Positions 31,016-41,087 of a DNA stretch of 64,000 nucleotides are shown one piece after another. The notes beneath the pieces were generated by a model. That model was given only the letters and a program-made list of their open reading frames with translations, made no database searches and had not been told where the DNA came from. The stretch comes from Pectobacterium araliae (lineage in GTDB: Bacteria; Pseudomonadota; Gammaproteobacteria; Enterobacterales; Enterobacteriaceae). The position numbers and the translations under genes were made by a program. The DNA lies in the NCBI RefSeq assembly GCF_037076465.1, contig NZ_AP028908.1, positions 2,914,001 to 2,978,000 on the forward strand, given 5' to 3'. How positions within the stretch are numbered: the stretch's first letter is position 1; each line of letters begins with the position of its first letter.

Positions 31016-31387
31016 ATGCCATATCACCATTCTGACGCTATTATTCGTATAAAAAATCTGCGGCTACGCACCTTCATCGGTATCAAAGATGAGGAAATCA
31101 CGAATAAGCAGGATGTGATCATCAACGTTGTGATTCACTACCCAGCAGAACAGGCACGCAACAGCGAGAATATCGCCGACGCACTGAACTACCGTACCAT
31201 CACCAAAAATATTATTCGCCACGTAGAAGATAACCGCTTCGCGTTGTTGGAAAAATTAACGCAGGATGTGCTCAACATCGCCAGCGATCACGAATGGATA
31301 ACCTATGCTGAAGTAGAAATAGATAAACCGTTTGCCCTGCGATACGCCGACTCGGTTTCCATGACCCTGCGTTATCACCAGGCATAA
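31016..31387 (+). CDS. folX: Dihydroneopterin triphosphate 2'-epimerase
   Basis: FolB-like tunnelling-fold enzyme epimerising dihydroneopterin triphosphate to dihydromonapterin triphosphate, on the route to tetrahydromonapterin. 123 aa (E. coli 120). Conserved signature [17 protein letters not shown] at the N-terminus, [12 protein letters not shown] in the middle and [17 protein letters not shown] near the end. GAGGGCCGACCA precedes the ATG. It is 15 bases from yfcH and probably co-transcribed with it. Confidence 0.95.
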   Translation: MPYHHSDAIIRIKNLRLRTFIGIKDEEITNKQDVIINVVIHYPAEQARNSENIADALNYRTITKNIIRHVEDNRFALLEKLTQDVLNIASDHEWITYAEVEIDKPFALRYADSVSMTLRYHQA

Positions 31388-31402
31388 ATATGGGAGCGTG
31401 CG

Positions 31403-32308
31403 ATGCAACTACTCATAACAGGCGGAACCGGTCTTATTGGTCGCCATCTTATCCAACGATTACAGCTGCTTTCCCATCACATCACGGTACTGACACGCGA
31501 TCCTGAGCGCGCCCGAGGGGTTCTCGGCAATCAGGTCGACTATTTATCAACATTGAGTAATATCACCTCACTGAACGGCTTTGATGGCATCATCAATCTG
31601 GCGGGCGAACCTATCGCCGATAAACGATGGACGCCGCAACAAAAGCAGCGCTTGGCACAGAGTCGCTGGATCATTACCGAGCAGCTTGCCACGCTGATTA
31701 AGGCCAGCAGTGAGCCGCCAGCGGTTTTTATCTCGGGCTCAGCGGTCGGATATTATGGCGACCAGGGGGAAGCGCTGGTCACAGAAGAGGAATCACCGGT
31801 TGATGAATTCACACATCATCTGTGTGCCCGCTGGGAAGCGCTGGCGCAGTCTGCCGAAAGCAATAATACCCGCGTCTGCCTGCTGCGTACCGGTATTGTT
31901 CTTTCAGCACAAGGTGGCGCGCTAGCAAAAATGCTGCCGATTTTCCGCCTCGGATTAGGCGGACCGATGGGTTCCGGCAAGCAATACATGCCGTGGATTC
32001 ATCTTGATGACATGGTTAACGGCATTCTCTATCTACTGGATCAACCGATATTACGCGGTCCCTTCAATATGGTTGCGCCCTATCCGGTTCATAATGAACA
32101 ATTTTCTGCCATGCTGGCACACGTATTGGATCGCCCCGGTTTTCTACGAGCCCCCGCCTTTGCGCTCAAACTGCTGATGGGCGAAGCCTCAACGCTGGTA
32201 CTGGGCGGGCAACGCGCCATCCCACAGCGGTTAGAGGCCGCAGGTTTTGGTTTCCGTTTCTTTGAGTTGGAAGAAGCCCTGCAAGACGTGATCAAAAAAC
32301 CGAGCTGA
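31403..32308 (+). CDS. yfcH: Epimerase family protein YfcH (SDR39U1 type)
   Basis: Atypical short-chain dehydrogenase/reductase-like protein (301 aa). The Rossmann nucleotide motif [11 protein letters not shown] is at the N-terminus, and [18 protein letters not shown], with the YYG signature, near 110. The C-terminal DUF1731 region contains [25 protein letters not shown] sequence ([14 protein letters not shown]). The function is unknown. It follows folX as in E. coli. The next E. coli gene, rpnB, is missing and a palindromic repeat sits in its place. Confidence 0.93.
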   Translation: MQLLITGGTGLIGRHLIQRLQLLSHHITVLTRDPERARGVLGNQVDYLSTLSNITSLNGFDGIINLAGEPIADKRWTPQQKQRLAQSRWIITEQLATLIKASSEPPAVFISGSAVGYYGDQGEALVTEEESPVDEFTHHLCARWEALAQSAESNNTRVCLLRTGIVLSAQGGALAKMLPIFRLGLGGPMGSGKQYMPWIHLDDMVNGILYLLDQPILRGPFNMVAPYPVHNEQFSAMLAHVLDRPGFLRAPAFALKLLMGEASTLVLGGQRAIPQRLEAAGFGFRFFELEEALQDVIKKPS

Positions 32309-32354
32309 TAACTGTCTATCTCAGGTTGCTGGTAGCCTTTTCGCAGAACGGGAT

Positions 32355-32435
32355 CGATGATAATGGGATCGAAGAGTAAAGCGTCCGCGCCAGGGATGTA
32401 TTCACAGCGTCTTTACGATCTACCCATTATCATCG
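32355..32435 (-). repeat. Dispersed palindromic element, copy A (yfcH-hisP gap)
   Basis: The outer arms CGATGATAATGGG and CCCATTATCATCG pair perfectly over 13 bp. The minus-strand core has GATCGTAAAGACGCTG, TACATCCCTG, GCGC and ACGCTTTACTCTTC, all found in the same order in copy B (56088-56182). Inside, TAAAG pairs with CTTTA. It lies between the convergent genes yfcH and hisP, where it may also end transcription. Confidence 0.8.
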
Positions 32436-32465
32436 CTCAATGCACATCACTATCAGCCCCAAAGT

Positions 32466-33239
32466 CTACTTCAATGCACCGGACAGAAACTGCTGCAAAC
32501 GGGCACTTTTCGGGCGACCAAATAGCTGATCCGGCGGCCCTTCTTCTTCAATCACGCCCTGATGCAGGAAGATAACGTGGCTGGAGACATGGCGGGCAAA
32601 CTCCATCTCATGCGTCACCACCACCATCGTTTTTCCTTCCTCCGCCAACTGCTGCATGATGCGCAATACTTCGCCGACCAATTCAGGATCGAGTGCCGAC
32701 GTCGGCTCATCAAATAACAACACTTCAGGCTCCATCGCCAGCGCCCGCGCAATCGATACGCGCTGCTGCTGACCACCTGAGAGATCCGACGGATATTTCT
32801 GTTGGGCAGAATCCGTAATCCCTACTTTATTCAGGTAGAACACCGCCCGCTTACGCGCTTCCGCTTTACTGAGCCCTAATACCTGAATTGGCGCTTCCAT
32901 CACGTTCTCTAACGCCGTCATGAAGCTCCACAGGTTGAAGTGCTGAAATACCATCGTCAGGCGCGTCCGCAGCATCTGAAGCTGCTTTTTATCAAAAACC
33001 TTTAACTGCCCGTCAGTATCGCGCACCATGCGAATTTCCTGATCGCTGACATAAATCGCCCCTTCGCAGGGTTTTTCCAGAAAATTAATGCAGCGCAGTA
33101 AGGTGCTTTTCCCCGAACCCGACGACCCGATAATCGAAATAACGTCACCCGCTTTCGCCTGCAATGAGATCCCTTTAAGTACCTCATGCTCGCCATAACG
33201 TTTACGCAGTTCCGTCACCATCAATTTGTTATTCGACAT
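32466..33239 (-). CDS. hisP: Histidine ABC transporter ATP-binding protein
   Basis: Cytoplasmic ATPase of the periplasmic histidine (and lysine/arginine/ornithine) importer HisJQMP. 257 aa. Walker [16 protein letters not shown] near 40, ABC signature [16 protein letters not shown] near 153, Walker [16 protein letters not shown] near 175, and the switch His in [12 protein letters not shown]. It is the last gene of the operon, 14 bases after hisM. Confidence 0.97.
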   Translation of the reverse strand: MSNNKLMVTELRKRYGEHEVLKGISLQAKAGDVISIIGSSGSGKSTLLRCINFLEKPCEGAIYVSDQEIRMVRDTDGQLKVFDKKQLQMLRTRLTMVFQHFNLWSFMTALENVMEAPIQVLGLSKAEARKRAVFYLNKVGITDSAQQKYPSDLSGGQQQRVSIARALAMEPEVLLFDEPTSALDPELVGEVLRIMQQLAEEGKTMVVVTHEMEFARHVSSHVIFLHQGVIEEEGPPDQLFGRPKSARLQQFLSGALK

Positions 33240-33253
33240 GTTTTTTCCTGCGA

Positions 33254-33970
33254 TTAATGAGATGAACGGGTATAAAGATGACGTAACCAGTGCCGCTCTG
33301 CCCTTCTGAACAGCCCGATTAATACAAATGAGATCGCCAGATAGATCACCGCAGCAATGCCAAACGCATAAAACGGCTGGTAGGTGGCCGCATTAATATC
33401 GCGCGCGATCTTCAGGATATCCGGCACCGTCACGGTAAAAGCCAGCGCTGTTGAGTGCAGCATCAGAATCACTTCGTTGCTGTAGGCTGGCAACGCAATA
33501 CGCAGCGCACCCGGCAAAATAATGCAGCGATACTGCTTAAAACGGGAGAAACCGTATGCTCTGGCGGCTTCAATTTCCCCATGCGGTACAGAGCGGATTG
33601 CCCCTGCAAAAATCTCTGTGGTGTACGCGCAGGTATTGAGCGCTAACGCCAAAATGGCGCAGTTCAGTCCGCTGCGGAAAAAGGCATTCAGCAGATCGGT
33701 GCCGCGCACAATTTCCAGGCTATACACGCCGGAATAGAACACCAATAGCTGCACGTAGAGCGGTGTACCACGGAACACGTAGGTAAATAGCCAAACCGGG
33801 AAGCTGAACCGACGTCGCGGTGAAACGCGAGCAATCGCCAGTGGCAACGCCATCAGCCCGCCGATGACGACCGAGGAAATGAGCAGCCAGAGCGTCATCG
33901 CCAGCCCAGTCAGGCGATAACCATCGCTCCACAGCAGCGGTTGCCAATATTGTTGCAGGATCTCACTCAT
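33254..33970 (-). CDS. hisM: Histidine ABC transporter permease HisM
   Basis: One of the two inner-membrane permeases of the histidine importer (238 aa, five expected helices). The EAA coupling loop that contacts HisP is [20 protein letters not shown] near 150. It overlaps the end of hisQ by 8 bases, so the two permease subunits are probably translationally coupled. Confidence 0.96.
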   Translation of the reverse strand: MSEILQQYWQPLLWSDGYRLTGLAMTLWLLISSVVIGGLMALPLAIARVSPRRRFSFPVWLFTYVFRGTPLYVQLLVFYSGVYSLEIVRGTDLLNAFFRSGLNCAILALALNTCAYTTEIFAGAIRSVPHGEIEAARAYGFSRFKQYRCIILPGALRIALPAYSNEVILMLHSTALAFTVTVPDILKIARDINAATYQPFYAFGIAAVIYLAISFVLIGLFRRAERHWLRHLYTRSSH

Positions 33971-34652
33971 AGTTTACTTTCTTGACTCCCTGCGAATAAT
34001 GCCGCTCCAACCACCACAACACGCCATTAGAAATGGTGGTAAAAATCAGGTACATCGCCCCGGCAACCAGTGCAAAATAAAACGGTTCGTGCGCGCCCTT
34101 GCCAGCCAGTTGCGTCGCCTTAATCACATCATTCAGGCCAAGCAATGACACGAGTGCCGTTGCTTTCAAGATCACCTGCCAGTTATTGCCGATCCCCGGT
34201 AACGCAAAGCGCATCATGGAAGGAAACAGAATGCGGCGGAACACTTTCAGAGGAGAGAAACCAAACGCCACCGCCGCTTCGATCTGTCCACGCGGCACAG
34301 CAAGATAGGCACCACGAAAGGTTTCCGTGAAATACGCGCCGTAAATAAAGCCCAGCGTAATAATCCCAGCGGTCAACGGATCGATGTCAACTTGCTCCAG
34401 ACCGATCGATTCCGTCACGCCGTTTAAGGCAATTTGCAACCCATAGAAAATGAGCAGCATCAACACCAAATCGGGGATGCCGCGAATCAACGTGGTATAG
34501 CAGGAAAATCCCCCAGCCAGCAGGCGGTTGGAAGACAACTTCGCCGACGCCCCCATCAGACCGATAGCCAGCGCCAGCAGTAGCGAACTCACAGCCAACT
34601 CCAGCGTCATGATGGCACCATCCAGAATTAGCGGGGCATAGCCATAGAGCAT
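33963..34652 (-). CDS. hisQ: Histidine ABC transporter permease HisQ
   Basis: Second permease of the histidine importer (229 aa; E. coli 228). The EAA loop is GQIEAAVAFGFSPLKVFRRI near 135, and the GAYFTETFRGAYLAVP segment precedes it. I start at the ATG at 34652 (MLYGYAPLI) because it matches E. coli MLYGFSG; the frame has another Met one codon upstream. A 130-bp gap with a hairpin separates it from hisJ. Confidence 0.96.
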   Translation of the reverse strand: MLYGYAPLILDGAIMTLELAVSSLLLALAIGLMGASAKLSSNRLLAGGFSCYTTLIRGIPDLVLMLLIFYGLQIALNGVTESIGLEQVDIDPLTAGIITLGFIYGAYFTETFRGAYLAVPRGQIEAAVAFGFSPLKVFRRILFPSMMRFALPGIGNNWQVILKATALVSLLGLNDVIKATQLAGKGAHEPFYFALVAGAMYLIFTTISNGVLWWLERHYSQGVKKVNYE

Positions 34653-34708
34653 CAATGATATCCGTAGAAACAGCGGTTAATGGCACGAAGCGTTATCAAT
34701 CAGGAACC

Positions 34709-34735
34709 CGACACGGGAGGAACGTTCCCGTGTCG
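34709..34735. other. Intercistronic hairpin between hisJ and hisQ
   Basis: Perfect 10-bp stem CGACACGGGA / TCCCGTGTCG with a 7-base loop. On the minus strand there is no T tract. Salmonella has REP elements at the same junction, which favour hisJ over the membrane genes; this hairpin may do the same job (inference). Confidence 0.6.
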
Positions 34736-34781
34736 TTTTACCCTGTGATTCCGCTACAGAGTGTGAATCGTTATGGAGAAA

Positions 34782-35561
34782 TTAGCCGCCGTAGACGTCG
34801 AAATCGAAGTATTTCTTAGCGAACGTATCGTAAGTACCGTCTTTACGCATCGCTTCGAAGGCTTTATCCAGCGCAGCTTTCAGCTCAGTATCTGCTTTAC
34901 GCAGACCCATCCCCGTCCCCACACCGAAAAATTTGTCATCTTTTACTGCTGGGCCAGCAAACGCATAGTCTTTGCCCATATCTAGCTTCAGGAAACCTTC
35001 GCTTGCCGCGACTTCATCCTGAAAGGCAGCATCGACGCGACCTGCGGCCAAATCTGCGTAAATCAGATCCTGATTTTGATAAGCGACAACCTCAACGCCT
35101 TTTGGCTGCCAGTTCGCATTGGCAAAAGCCTCCTGCGTTGACGCCTGCAATACGCCGACACGCTTGCCACCCAGCGATGCCAACGTTGGCTCAATACTCG
35201 CCCCTTTCTTCGCAATCAGGCGAGAGTTAGCCGCATACAGCTTCTCGGTGAAAGCAATTTCCTGCTGGCGTTTTTCGGTAATAGACAGAGAAGAGATGAT
35301 GGCATCAATTTTTTTAGCTTTAAGGGAGGGAATTAACGCATCAAAATCACTTTCCACAAACGTACAGTTAGCGTCAATACGCTTGCACAACTCTTTCGCC
35401 AAATCGATATCAAATCCGACCAGCTCACCGCTGGCATTTTTGGATTCAAAAGGTGCATAGGTAGGATCGGTACCGATTTTAATATTCTTAGGAATCTCCG
35501 CCATCGCACTGCCCGTAGCCAGAATAAGTGCCAACGGCAAAACTTTGATCAATTTCTTCAT
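34782..35561 (-). CDS. hisJ: Histidine-binding periplasmic protein
   Basis: Periplasmic receptor of the histinine/basic amino acid importer, family SBP_bac_3. 259 aa from the ATG at 35561, with AAGGGTAGCAAT before it; the longer frame to 35594 adds residues outside the signal peptide. The signal sequence is [21 protein letters not shown] with cleavage before [18 protein letters not shown] and [16 protein letters not shown] are the ligand-lobe signatures. The C-terminus [10 protein letters not shown] identifies it as HisJ and not the paralogue ArgT. argT, which precedes hisJ in E. coli, is absent, so hisJ is now the first gene under the Ntr-type control region. Confidence 0.96.
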   Translation of the reverse strand: MKKLIKVLPLALILATGSAMAEIPKNIKIGTDPTYAPFESKNASGELVGFDIDLAKELCKRIDANCTFVESDFDALIPSLKAKKIDAIISSLSITEKRQQEIAFTEKLYAANSRLIAKKGASIEPTLASLGGKRVGVLQASTQEAFANANWQPKGVEVVAYQNQDLIYADLAAGRVDAAFQDEVAASEGFLKLDMGKDYAFAGPAVKDDKFFGVGTGMGLRKADTELKAALDKAFEAMRKDGTYDTFAKKYFDFDVYGG

Positions 35562-35660
35562 ATTGCTACCCTTGTCGTGAGTGATTGATGTCATGTGTCG
35601 TCAATGTCGGAACGATATGAGTGCTCTTTGTTTTTTACGCCGACTATTACCGTTTTCATA

Positions 35661-35676
35661 AGCAGTTTTCATGCCA
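35661..35676 (-). promoter_or_regulatory. Sigma-54 promoter of hisJQMP
   Basis: On the minus strand TGGCATGAAAACTGCT matches the -24/-12 consensus TGGCAC-N5-TTGCW with the exact GG-N10-GC spacing (one change, C for T before TGC). It predicts a transcript start near 35650, about 90 bases before hisJ. Confidence 0.65.
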
Positions 35677-35825
35677 CAATGAAAGCAGGGGGGTCATAAA
35701 AAAACCATGCACAAAAAACACGGAAAAGTATGATTAATCGATTGATTATTCAGTGCTTTTATAGATTTATTCGACAGGTAACAATAAGAATAGATAATAT
35801 TGGCATGAATACAGCACACTTAAAT

Positions 35826-35861
35826 GCACTATTTTAGCGCTTTTGCGCACAAAATCAGTGC
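35826..35861 (-). promoter_or_regulatory. Two NtrC-like enhancer sites upstream of hisJ
   Basis: GCAC-N7-GCGC at 35826-35840 and GCAC-N7-GTGC at 35847-35861 (offset 21 bp, two helical turns, same face). The NtrC consensus is GCAC-N7-GTGC; the second site fits it exactly and the first has one mismatch. They lie about 165-190 bp upstream of the sigma-54 promoter, a normal enhancer distance. Confidence 0.65.
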
Positions 35862-35947
35862 GGTGTAATAAAAGCGCACAAAGAAGGGGCAGCCATGGTT
35901 TACTCCCCCCTGAGGAAGGAAAAGAGTGCGTATCGGCATCTATCCTG

Positions 35948-36520
35948 CTACGACGCGCCTTGCCAGCGAATAAAGAGATCTTTTGGCAGGTCGATATCAA
36001 ACTGGTCCAAAATACGATTTACCGTTTGATCGACAATATCCTGCACACTTTCTGGGCGATGATAAAACGCGGGAACCGGCGGCATGATTATCGCACCCAG
36101 CTCAACGGCAGTGGTCATCAACCGTAAGTGTCCTAAATGCAGCGGCGTTTCGCGCACGCCCAACACCAGAGGACGACGTTCCTTCAACACCACATCGGCT
36201 GCGCGGGTCAATAGATTGTCGCTATAGCTGTGCACAATCCCAGAGAGGGTTTTTATTGAGCAGGGCAAAATCACCATACCCGCCGTTTTAAACGACCCCG
36301 AAGAGACACTGGCAGCAATGTCACGCGAGTCATGCACCACATCAGCTAACACCTGTACGTCACGCAGGCTAAAATCTGTTTCTAGCGCTAATGTCTGACG
36401 AGCTGCCTGGCTCATGATCAGATGGGTTTCGATGCCTTCCAGCGTCTGTAACACCTGTAACAGTCGGATACCGTAAATGACACCGCTGGCACCGGAAATC
36501 CCTACAATGAGTCGCTTCAT
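35948..36520 (-). CDS. ubiX: Flavin prenyltransferase UbiX
   Basis: Makes prenylated FMN, the cofactor UbiD needs to decarboxylate 4-hydroxy-3-polyprenylbenzoate in ubiquinone synthesis. 190 aa. Flavin-binding motif GISGASGVIYGIRLL at the N-terminus; CSIKTLSGIVHSYSDNLLTRAADV and RRPLVLGVRETPLHLGHL downstream are typical. It lies after purF in the same direction, as in E. coli, with a 221-bp gap. The region 35562-35947 upstream of hisJ begins at its 3' end. Confidence 0.96.
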   Translation of the reverse strand: MKRLIVGISGASGVIYGIRLLQVLQTLEGIETHLIMSQAARQTLALETDFSLRDVQVLADVVHDSRDIAASVSSGSFKTAGMVILPCSIKTLSGIVHSYSDNLLTRAADVVLKERRPLVLGVRETPLHLGHLRLMTTAVELGAIIMPPVPAFYHRPESVQDIVDQTVNRILDQFDIDLPKDLFIRWQGAS

Positions 36521-36741
36521 TATTACTGCCTCTGGCTAGCCGCGTCAGCAGAAACGCGGAAAAATCATCTGCGCAAACTTTGCCGCATTGACTAGCGATA
36601 AGCAAGGACAAGCACCGAAACGATGTTTTCTATATACAACCCGATTTTCTCTATACTGATGTTTTCCAAATACAAAAAAAGAAGGAAGACACTTTCGCGC
36701 CCTCCCCCTTCAATCAACCTGCCTTAACGTACAACTCGCCG

Positions 36742-38259
36742 TTAACCTTCGTTGTGCAGTTCCAGATCTTCGACTTCATTCTGGCTACGCAGCGCTTTGG
36801 CATCATCGTTGCGCAAGACTTCCAGATAATCCAGATAGCCTTGATCGACATCCTTCGTCACATAAATCCCATTGAACACCGAACATTCAAACTGAGCGAT
36901 ATCCGGGTTATCTTCACGCGCGGCATCGATCAGATCGTCGAGATCTTGGAATATCAGCTCATCTGCGCCAATAATCTTACAGATTTCATCAACTTCGCGA
37001 CCGTGGGCAATCAGTTCATTGACGCTCGGCATGTCGATGCCGTACACGTTAGGAAAGCGAATTTCCGGTGCCGCCGAGGCCAGATAAACACGCTTGGCTC
37101 CTGCTTCACGCGCCATTTCCACAATCTGCTCCGACGTTGTACCACGCACAATGGAGTCATCCACCAGCAGCACGTTCTTGTCACGGAATTCTGCGCGGTT
37201 GGCGTTCAGCTTACGGCGTACCGATTTCTTACGCGCTTGCTGTCCCGGCATGATAAAGGTGCGGCCAACATAGCGGTTCTTCACAAATCCCTGACGATAC
37301 GGCTTGTTGATAATACGCGCGATTTCCAGTGCAATATCACAAGAGGTTTCAGGAATCGGGATCACGACATCAATATCGAGATCTTCCCACTGGCGCGCAA
37401 TCTTTTCACCAAGCTTCTGACCCATGCGAACACGTGCACTGTAGACCGAAATTTTATCGATGAAAGAGTCCGGGCGAGCAAAGTAGACATATTCAAACAG
37501 GCACGGGTTGCTCTTTGGATTCTCTGCGCACTGGCGGGTAAACAACTGCCCTTTTTCCGTAATGTAGATCGCTTCTCCCGGCGCCACATCGCGTAAAAAT
37601 TCAAAGCCCAAGGTATCCAGCGCGACGCTTTCTGACGCCACCATGTATTCGCTGCGGCCATCTTCCAGGTCACGTTTACCGATGACCAGAGGACGAATCC
37701 CATTAGGGTCACGGAATGCCACCATGCCATGACCGATAATCATGCCAACACAGGCATAGGCACCGCGAATTTGTTGGTGCGTTGCGGCAACGGCCGCAAA
37801 AATATTATCGGCTTCCAGCGGATAATGTTGGAAACGGTCCAGCTCTCTGGCAAAAATATTCAGCAGAATTTCAGAATCAGACGTGGTGTTAACGTGACGA
37901 CGCTCCTGCTCGAACAGCTTTTTACGCAGTTCGTGGGCGTTTGTCAGATTACCGTTGTGCGCCAGCGTGATGCCGAACGGCGAGTTAACATAGAAAGGCT
38001 GTGCTTCCGAGGCACTGGAACTGCCCGCAGTCGGATAGCGCACATGGCCAAGCCCCATGTTTCCCTGTAAGCGTTGCATGTGCCGCGCTTCAAACACATC
38101 TTTCACCAGGCCATTGGCCTTACGCAGGCGAAAACAATTAAAGGCATCGATGGTTACAATACCCGCAGCATCCTGCCCACGGTGTTGCAACACCGTTAAC
38201 GCGTCATAAATCGATTGGTTGACCGGTGTAAAACCGGCGATACCGACAATACCGCACAT
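36742..38259 (-). CDS. purF: Amidophosphoribosyltransferase
   Basis: First committed step of purine synthesis: PRPP plus glutamine gives phosphoribosylamine. 505 aa. Cys2 becomes the N-terminal nucleophile after Met removal ([10 protein letters not shown]). The glutaminase half extends to about 230; the phosphoribosyltransferase half has the PRPP motif [19 protein letters not shown] near 365. In the cvpA-purF operon, 21 bases after cvpA, under the PurR box at 38858. Confidence 0.98.
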   Translation of the reverse strand: MCGIVGIAGFTPVNQSIYDALTVLQHRGQDAAGIVTIDAFNCFRLRKANGLVKDVFEARHMQRLQGNMGLGHVRYPTAGSSSASEAQPFYVNSPFGITLAHNGNLTNAHELRKKLFEQERRHVNTTSDSEILLNIFARELDRFQHYPLEADNIFAAVAATHQQIRGAYACVGMIIGHGMVAFRDPNGIRPLVIGKRDLEDGRSEYMVASESVALDTLGFEFLRDVAPGEAIYITEKGQLFTRQCAENPKSNPCLFEYVYFARPDSFIDKISVYSARVRMGQKLGEKIARQWEDLDIDVVIPIPETSCDIALEIARIINKPYRQGFVKNRYVGRTFIMPGQQARKKSVRRKLNANRAEFRDKNVLLVDDSIVRGTTSEQIVEMAREAGAKRVYLASAAPEIRFPNVYGIDMPSVNELIAHGREVDEICKIIGADELIFQDLDDLIDAAREDNPDIAQFECSVFNGIYVTKDVDQGYLDYLEVLRNDDAKALRSQNEVEDLELHNEG

Positions 38260-38280
38260 GGTGTCTTTTCCTCATCAGCG

Positions 38281-38781
38281 CTACCGCAGCGATAAATGCT
38301 GCGGCAAGAAACTTGACGTGCTTTGCAGGTAGTCAAAAAACCACCTGATAATATAACTGAACTGCGGGATTAACTGGGACTGCTTCCAGTCATCACTTTG
38401 TGAAAAACCGGTGAACGTATCCAGAAAGAATAGCAGTGCGGAAACGATCAGCACCCCACGCAGCGCACCAAAACAGATGCCCAGAACGCGATCGGTGCCG
38501 GATAATCCGGTACGTTCAACCAGTGAACTAATCACATAGTTGACGATAGCTCCCACAATCAACGTTGCAATAAACAGAATGGCAATCGCAATGCCGTTAC
38601 GCACCAGTTCATCATCAAAACGGGTGAAGTAGACCGCGAGGTAGGCGTAGTAATGACTGGCAACAAAAAAAGCACATCCCCAGGTTACTAACGACAGCGC
38701 TTCGCGAACAAACCCCCGGATCAGGCTAACCAGAGCCGAAAATCCGATGATGCCAATAATGACGTAATCAACCCAAACCAT
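38281..38781 (-). CDS. cvpA: Colicin V production-related membrane protein CvpA
   Basis: Inner membrane protein of 166 aa with four hydrophobic segments ([73 protein letters not shown]). Required for colicin V export in E. coli and linked to envelope stress tolerance; the molecular role is unsettled. First gene of the purine-regulated cvpA-purF unit, with the PurR box 77 bases upstream. Confidence 0.95.
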   Translation of the reverse strand: MVWVDYVIIGIIGFSALVSLIRGFVREALSLVTWGCAFFVASHYYAYLAVYFTRFDDELVRNGIAIAILFIATLIVGAIVNYVISSLVERTGLSGTDRVLGICFGALRGVLIVSALLFFLDTFTGFSQSDDWKQSQLIPQFSYIIRWFFDYLQSTSSFLPQHLSLR

Positions 38782-38857
38782 GAACTATCCTAATAATGAA
38801 CGATGCTACCGATAAGCCGCTACGTCATCCTGTTCGCGGCGCATTCTAACAGAAAAA

Positions 38858-38871
38858 GAAAACGTTTGCGT
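38858..38871 (-). promoter_or_regulatory. PurR operator of cvpA-purF
   Basis: On the minus strand ACGCAAACGTTTTC is a full match to the PurR consensus ACGCAAACGTTTNC. It lies 77 bases upstream of cvpA, so purines should repress cvpA-purF. Confidence 0.92.
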
Positions 38872-38956
38872 AGCGTATTTCCGCCGATTTCACCGATAGA
38901 TAATCAGGCGAAAAACCAACAATCCGTCATGCCTGATTCTACTACCTATCGGTTTC

Positions 38957-39724
38957 TCAGCGAACCGAATGTGCTCGCACCTGCCCGTTTAACCCACTCA
39001 ACTGTTGCAGTTCGCTCAGGGAAGACTCCAGCTTCTGCTTCGAGGCATCCGGCCCCACGTAAATACGGGTGATTTGTCCTGAAACTGGCGTTGACGGCAC
39101 GGTATACGCGCGATAACCAGAGAGACGAAGCTTAGCGACAATCTCGTTCACCTTATCCGCATTTTTCAACGCGCCAAGCTGCACAATATAGGCCTGCCCG
39201 ACAGGCGCTTGCTGCGTCGGCTGAGTGTCCGGTTTCACTTCCGGCTTGGGTTCTGGTTTAGGCTCTGGCTTCGGCTTCACTTCAGGCTTCACCTCAGGTT
39301 TTGGCTGAGGCTTCGGCGTCACCGGCGCTGGCGTCTGAATTGGCGGACGCTCAACCACCACCGGCGGTGCCGTCATGGCTGGCGTATTTGCACCTGAGCG
39401 AGATGATGGTGGCGATGTGCCAGTTTCAGGTGCCTTATTTTCAGGTGCCTTATTTTCAGGTAACTTAGTTTCTGGCGTTTCGGCTTCCGGGCTGTTCTGC
39501 ATCGCCGCTTCCGCCCCTTCCGGTGGCAGGTTCGGCAACGACGGGTTCAGCGCAGGCAGAGATTCCATCTCATTGCTGTCGCCCGGCTTGGGGATCAGCG
39601 GAATCGATGCAAACTCATCTTCGTAGTGCTTTTTCTTTCCATCCAACAGACCGGGTAAGACGATCACGCCCAGCGCGACCAGAATGACCGTGCCAACCAA
39701 TCGATTCTGAAATTTACTCGCCAT
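38957..39724 (-). CDS. dedD: Cell division SPOR-domain protein DedD
   Basis: Single-pass inner membrane protein recruited to the septum by its SPOR domain, which binds denuded peptidoglycan. 255 aa from the ATG at 39724 (MASKFQNRL, as in E. coli); E. coli DedD has 220. N-terminal membrane helix VGTVILVALGVIVLPGLLDG, a long periplasmic linker rich in Pro, Lys and Glu with internal repeats (ENKAPENKAPE; PKPEPKPEPKPEVKPD), then the SPOR domain at about 178-255 (AYIVQLGALKNADKVNEIV). The longer linker explains the size difference. It overlaps folC by 11 bases. Confidence 0.94.
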   Translation of the reverse strand: MASKFQNRLVGTVILVALGVIVLPGLLDGKKKHYEDEFASIPLIPKPGDSNEMESLPALNPSLPNLPPEGAEAAMQNSPEAETPETKLPENKAPENKAPETGTSPPSSRSGANTPAMTAPPVVVERPPIQTPAPVTPKPQPKPEVKPEVKPKPEPKPEPKPEVKPDTQPTQQAPVGQAYIVQLGALKNADKVNEIVAKLRLSGYRAYTVPSTPVSGQITRIYVGPDASKQKLESSLSELQQLSGLNGQVRAHSVR

Positions 39725-40982
39725 TCGCCTTCTCCTCATCCAGCGCTTCCATCACATGCGCTACCGTATGAAAAGATCCACACACAATGACGATATCCTG
39801 TTCCGTCGCTTGGGACATCGCCTGCTGCCAGGCGGTAACAACATTGGGGAACGACTGGCTGCGCGTAAGGTGCTCGGCAATCTGTTGTGCCGTTGCACCA
39901 CGTGGGCCTTCCAGCGGCGCGCAGTACCACTCATCCACCAACGGCATTAAGTAGGCCAGTGTGCCTGCGATATCTTTATCCGCCAGCATACCAACAACAG
40001 CACGCACTTTTCCGGTTTTCGCTAACCCGGCCAAACGATTTGCCAGATACGCCGCCGCATGAGGGTTATGTGCAACATCAAGAATCAACCGTGGTGATTC
40101 TTGTACTATCTGAAAACGACCCGGTAATGCCGCGTGCTGTAAGCCCTGACGAATCGCTTCTTCGCTCACGTTGAGTGAAGAATAGTGTAATGCAGCCAGT
40201 GCCGTAGCGGCATTGGCTAACGGAACATTGGGTAACGGCAACCGTGACAGCTCGCGCTGTTTATCCTGCCAGCTCCACGTCTCGCGCTGCACTGAAAATT
40301 CCCAATCGCGACCACGGCGCCGCAGCAACGCGCCTTTCTCAGCGGCAACGTCAGCAATCGTTCCTGGCATATCCGGCTCACCGACAATGGCTGGCCGATT
40401 CTGTCGAAATATCCCGGCTTTCTCGCGACCTATACTCTCTCGATCGTTACCTAGCCAATCGGTATGGTCGATCGCGATGCTGGTGACCACGGACACATCC
40501 GCGTCCACAATATTCGTGGCATCCAACCGCCCACCTAAGCCTACTTCCAGAATGACGACATCCAGATTTGCTTGCTTGAAGAGTTGCAGTGCAGACAGCG
40601 TACCGAATTCAAAATAGGTGAGCGATACCGCCCCTCTTCCTGCTTCGATATCCGAAAACGCTTGAGTATGCTGTGCTTCAGACAATTCGTTGCCCTGAAT
40701 ACGCACCCGCTCGGTATAGCGCACGAGATGAGGCGAACTGTACACGCCAACCCGTAGCCCAGCAGCTAACAGAATGGATTCTAGCGTACAGCAGGTGGTT
40801 CCCTTGCCGTTCGTCCCCGCGACGGTAAAAATCGTGGCGGCAGGCTGGAGCAGTTGGAGATGTTCAGCAACCTGCTTAACGCGTTCCAGGCCTAAATCAA
40901 TGGCCTGAGCGTGCAGGTGCTCAAGATAATGAAGCCACGTGACCAAAGGTGACGTGGCTTGAGGTATTTGAAGAGTATCCAT
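39714..40982 (-). CDS. folC: Dihydrofolate/folylpolyglutamate synthase
   Basis: Bifunctional ligase that adds glutamate to dihydropteroate and then to folates. Mur-ligase-like ATPase of 422 aa, the usual size. P-loop FTVAGTNGKGTTCCTLES near 55, VGLGGRLDATNIVDADVSVVTSIAIDHTDWLG-type central motif (GLGGRLDATNIVDAD near 148), and LDVAHNPHAA near 305. It is co-transcribed with dedD (11-base overlap). Confidence 0.96.
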   Translation of the reverse strand: MDTLQIPQATSPLVTWLHYLEHLHAQAIDLGLERVKQVAEHLQLLQPAATIFTVAGTNGKGTTCCTLESILLAAGLRVGVYSSPHLVRYTERVRIQGNELSEAQHTQAFSDIEAGRGAVSLTYFEFGTLSALQLFKQANLDVVILEVGLGGRLDATNIVDADVSVVTSIAIDHTDWLGNDRESIGREKAGIFRQNRPAIVGEPDMPGTIADVAAEKGALLRRRGRDWEFSVQRETWSWQDKQRELSRLPLPNVPLANAATALAALHYSSLNVSEEAIRQGLQHAALPGRFQIVQESPRLILDVAHNPHAAAYLANRLAGLAKTGKVRAVVGMLADKDIAGTLAYLMPLVDEWYCAPLEGPRGATAQQIAEHLTRSQSFPNVVTAWQQAMSQATEQDIVIVCGSFHTVAHVMEALDEEKANGE

Positions 40983-41087
40983 GAGTCCCGTTCACTGGCT
41001 TACGGTTCATTACGAGCAGAGCGTGCACATGACAACGCCATTGAGAACAACGTAGTCGAATGCCACACGCCCAGCCCATCATGTCAG

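Noticed and set aside
35801..35816. TGGCATGAATACAGCA on the plus strand, which also has GG-N10-GC
   Set aside because: It points away from hisJ and towards no plus-strand gene; probably coincidence next to the NtrC sites.
36754..37596. 280-codon plus-strand frame opposite purF
   Set aside because: Antisense of a highly conserved gene; no start context and no family similarity.
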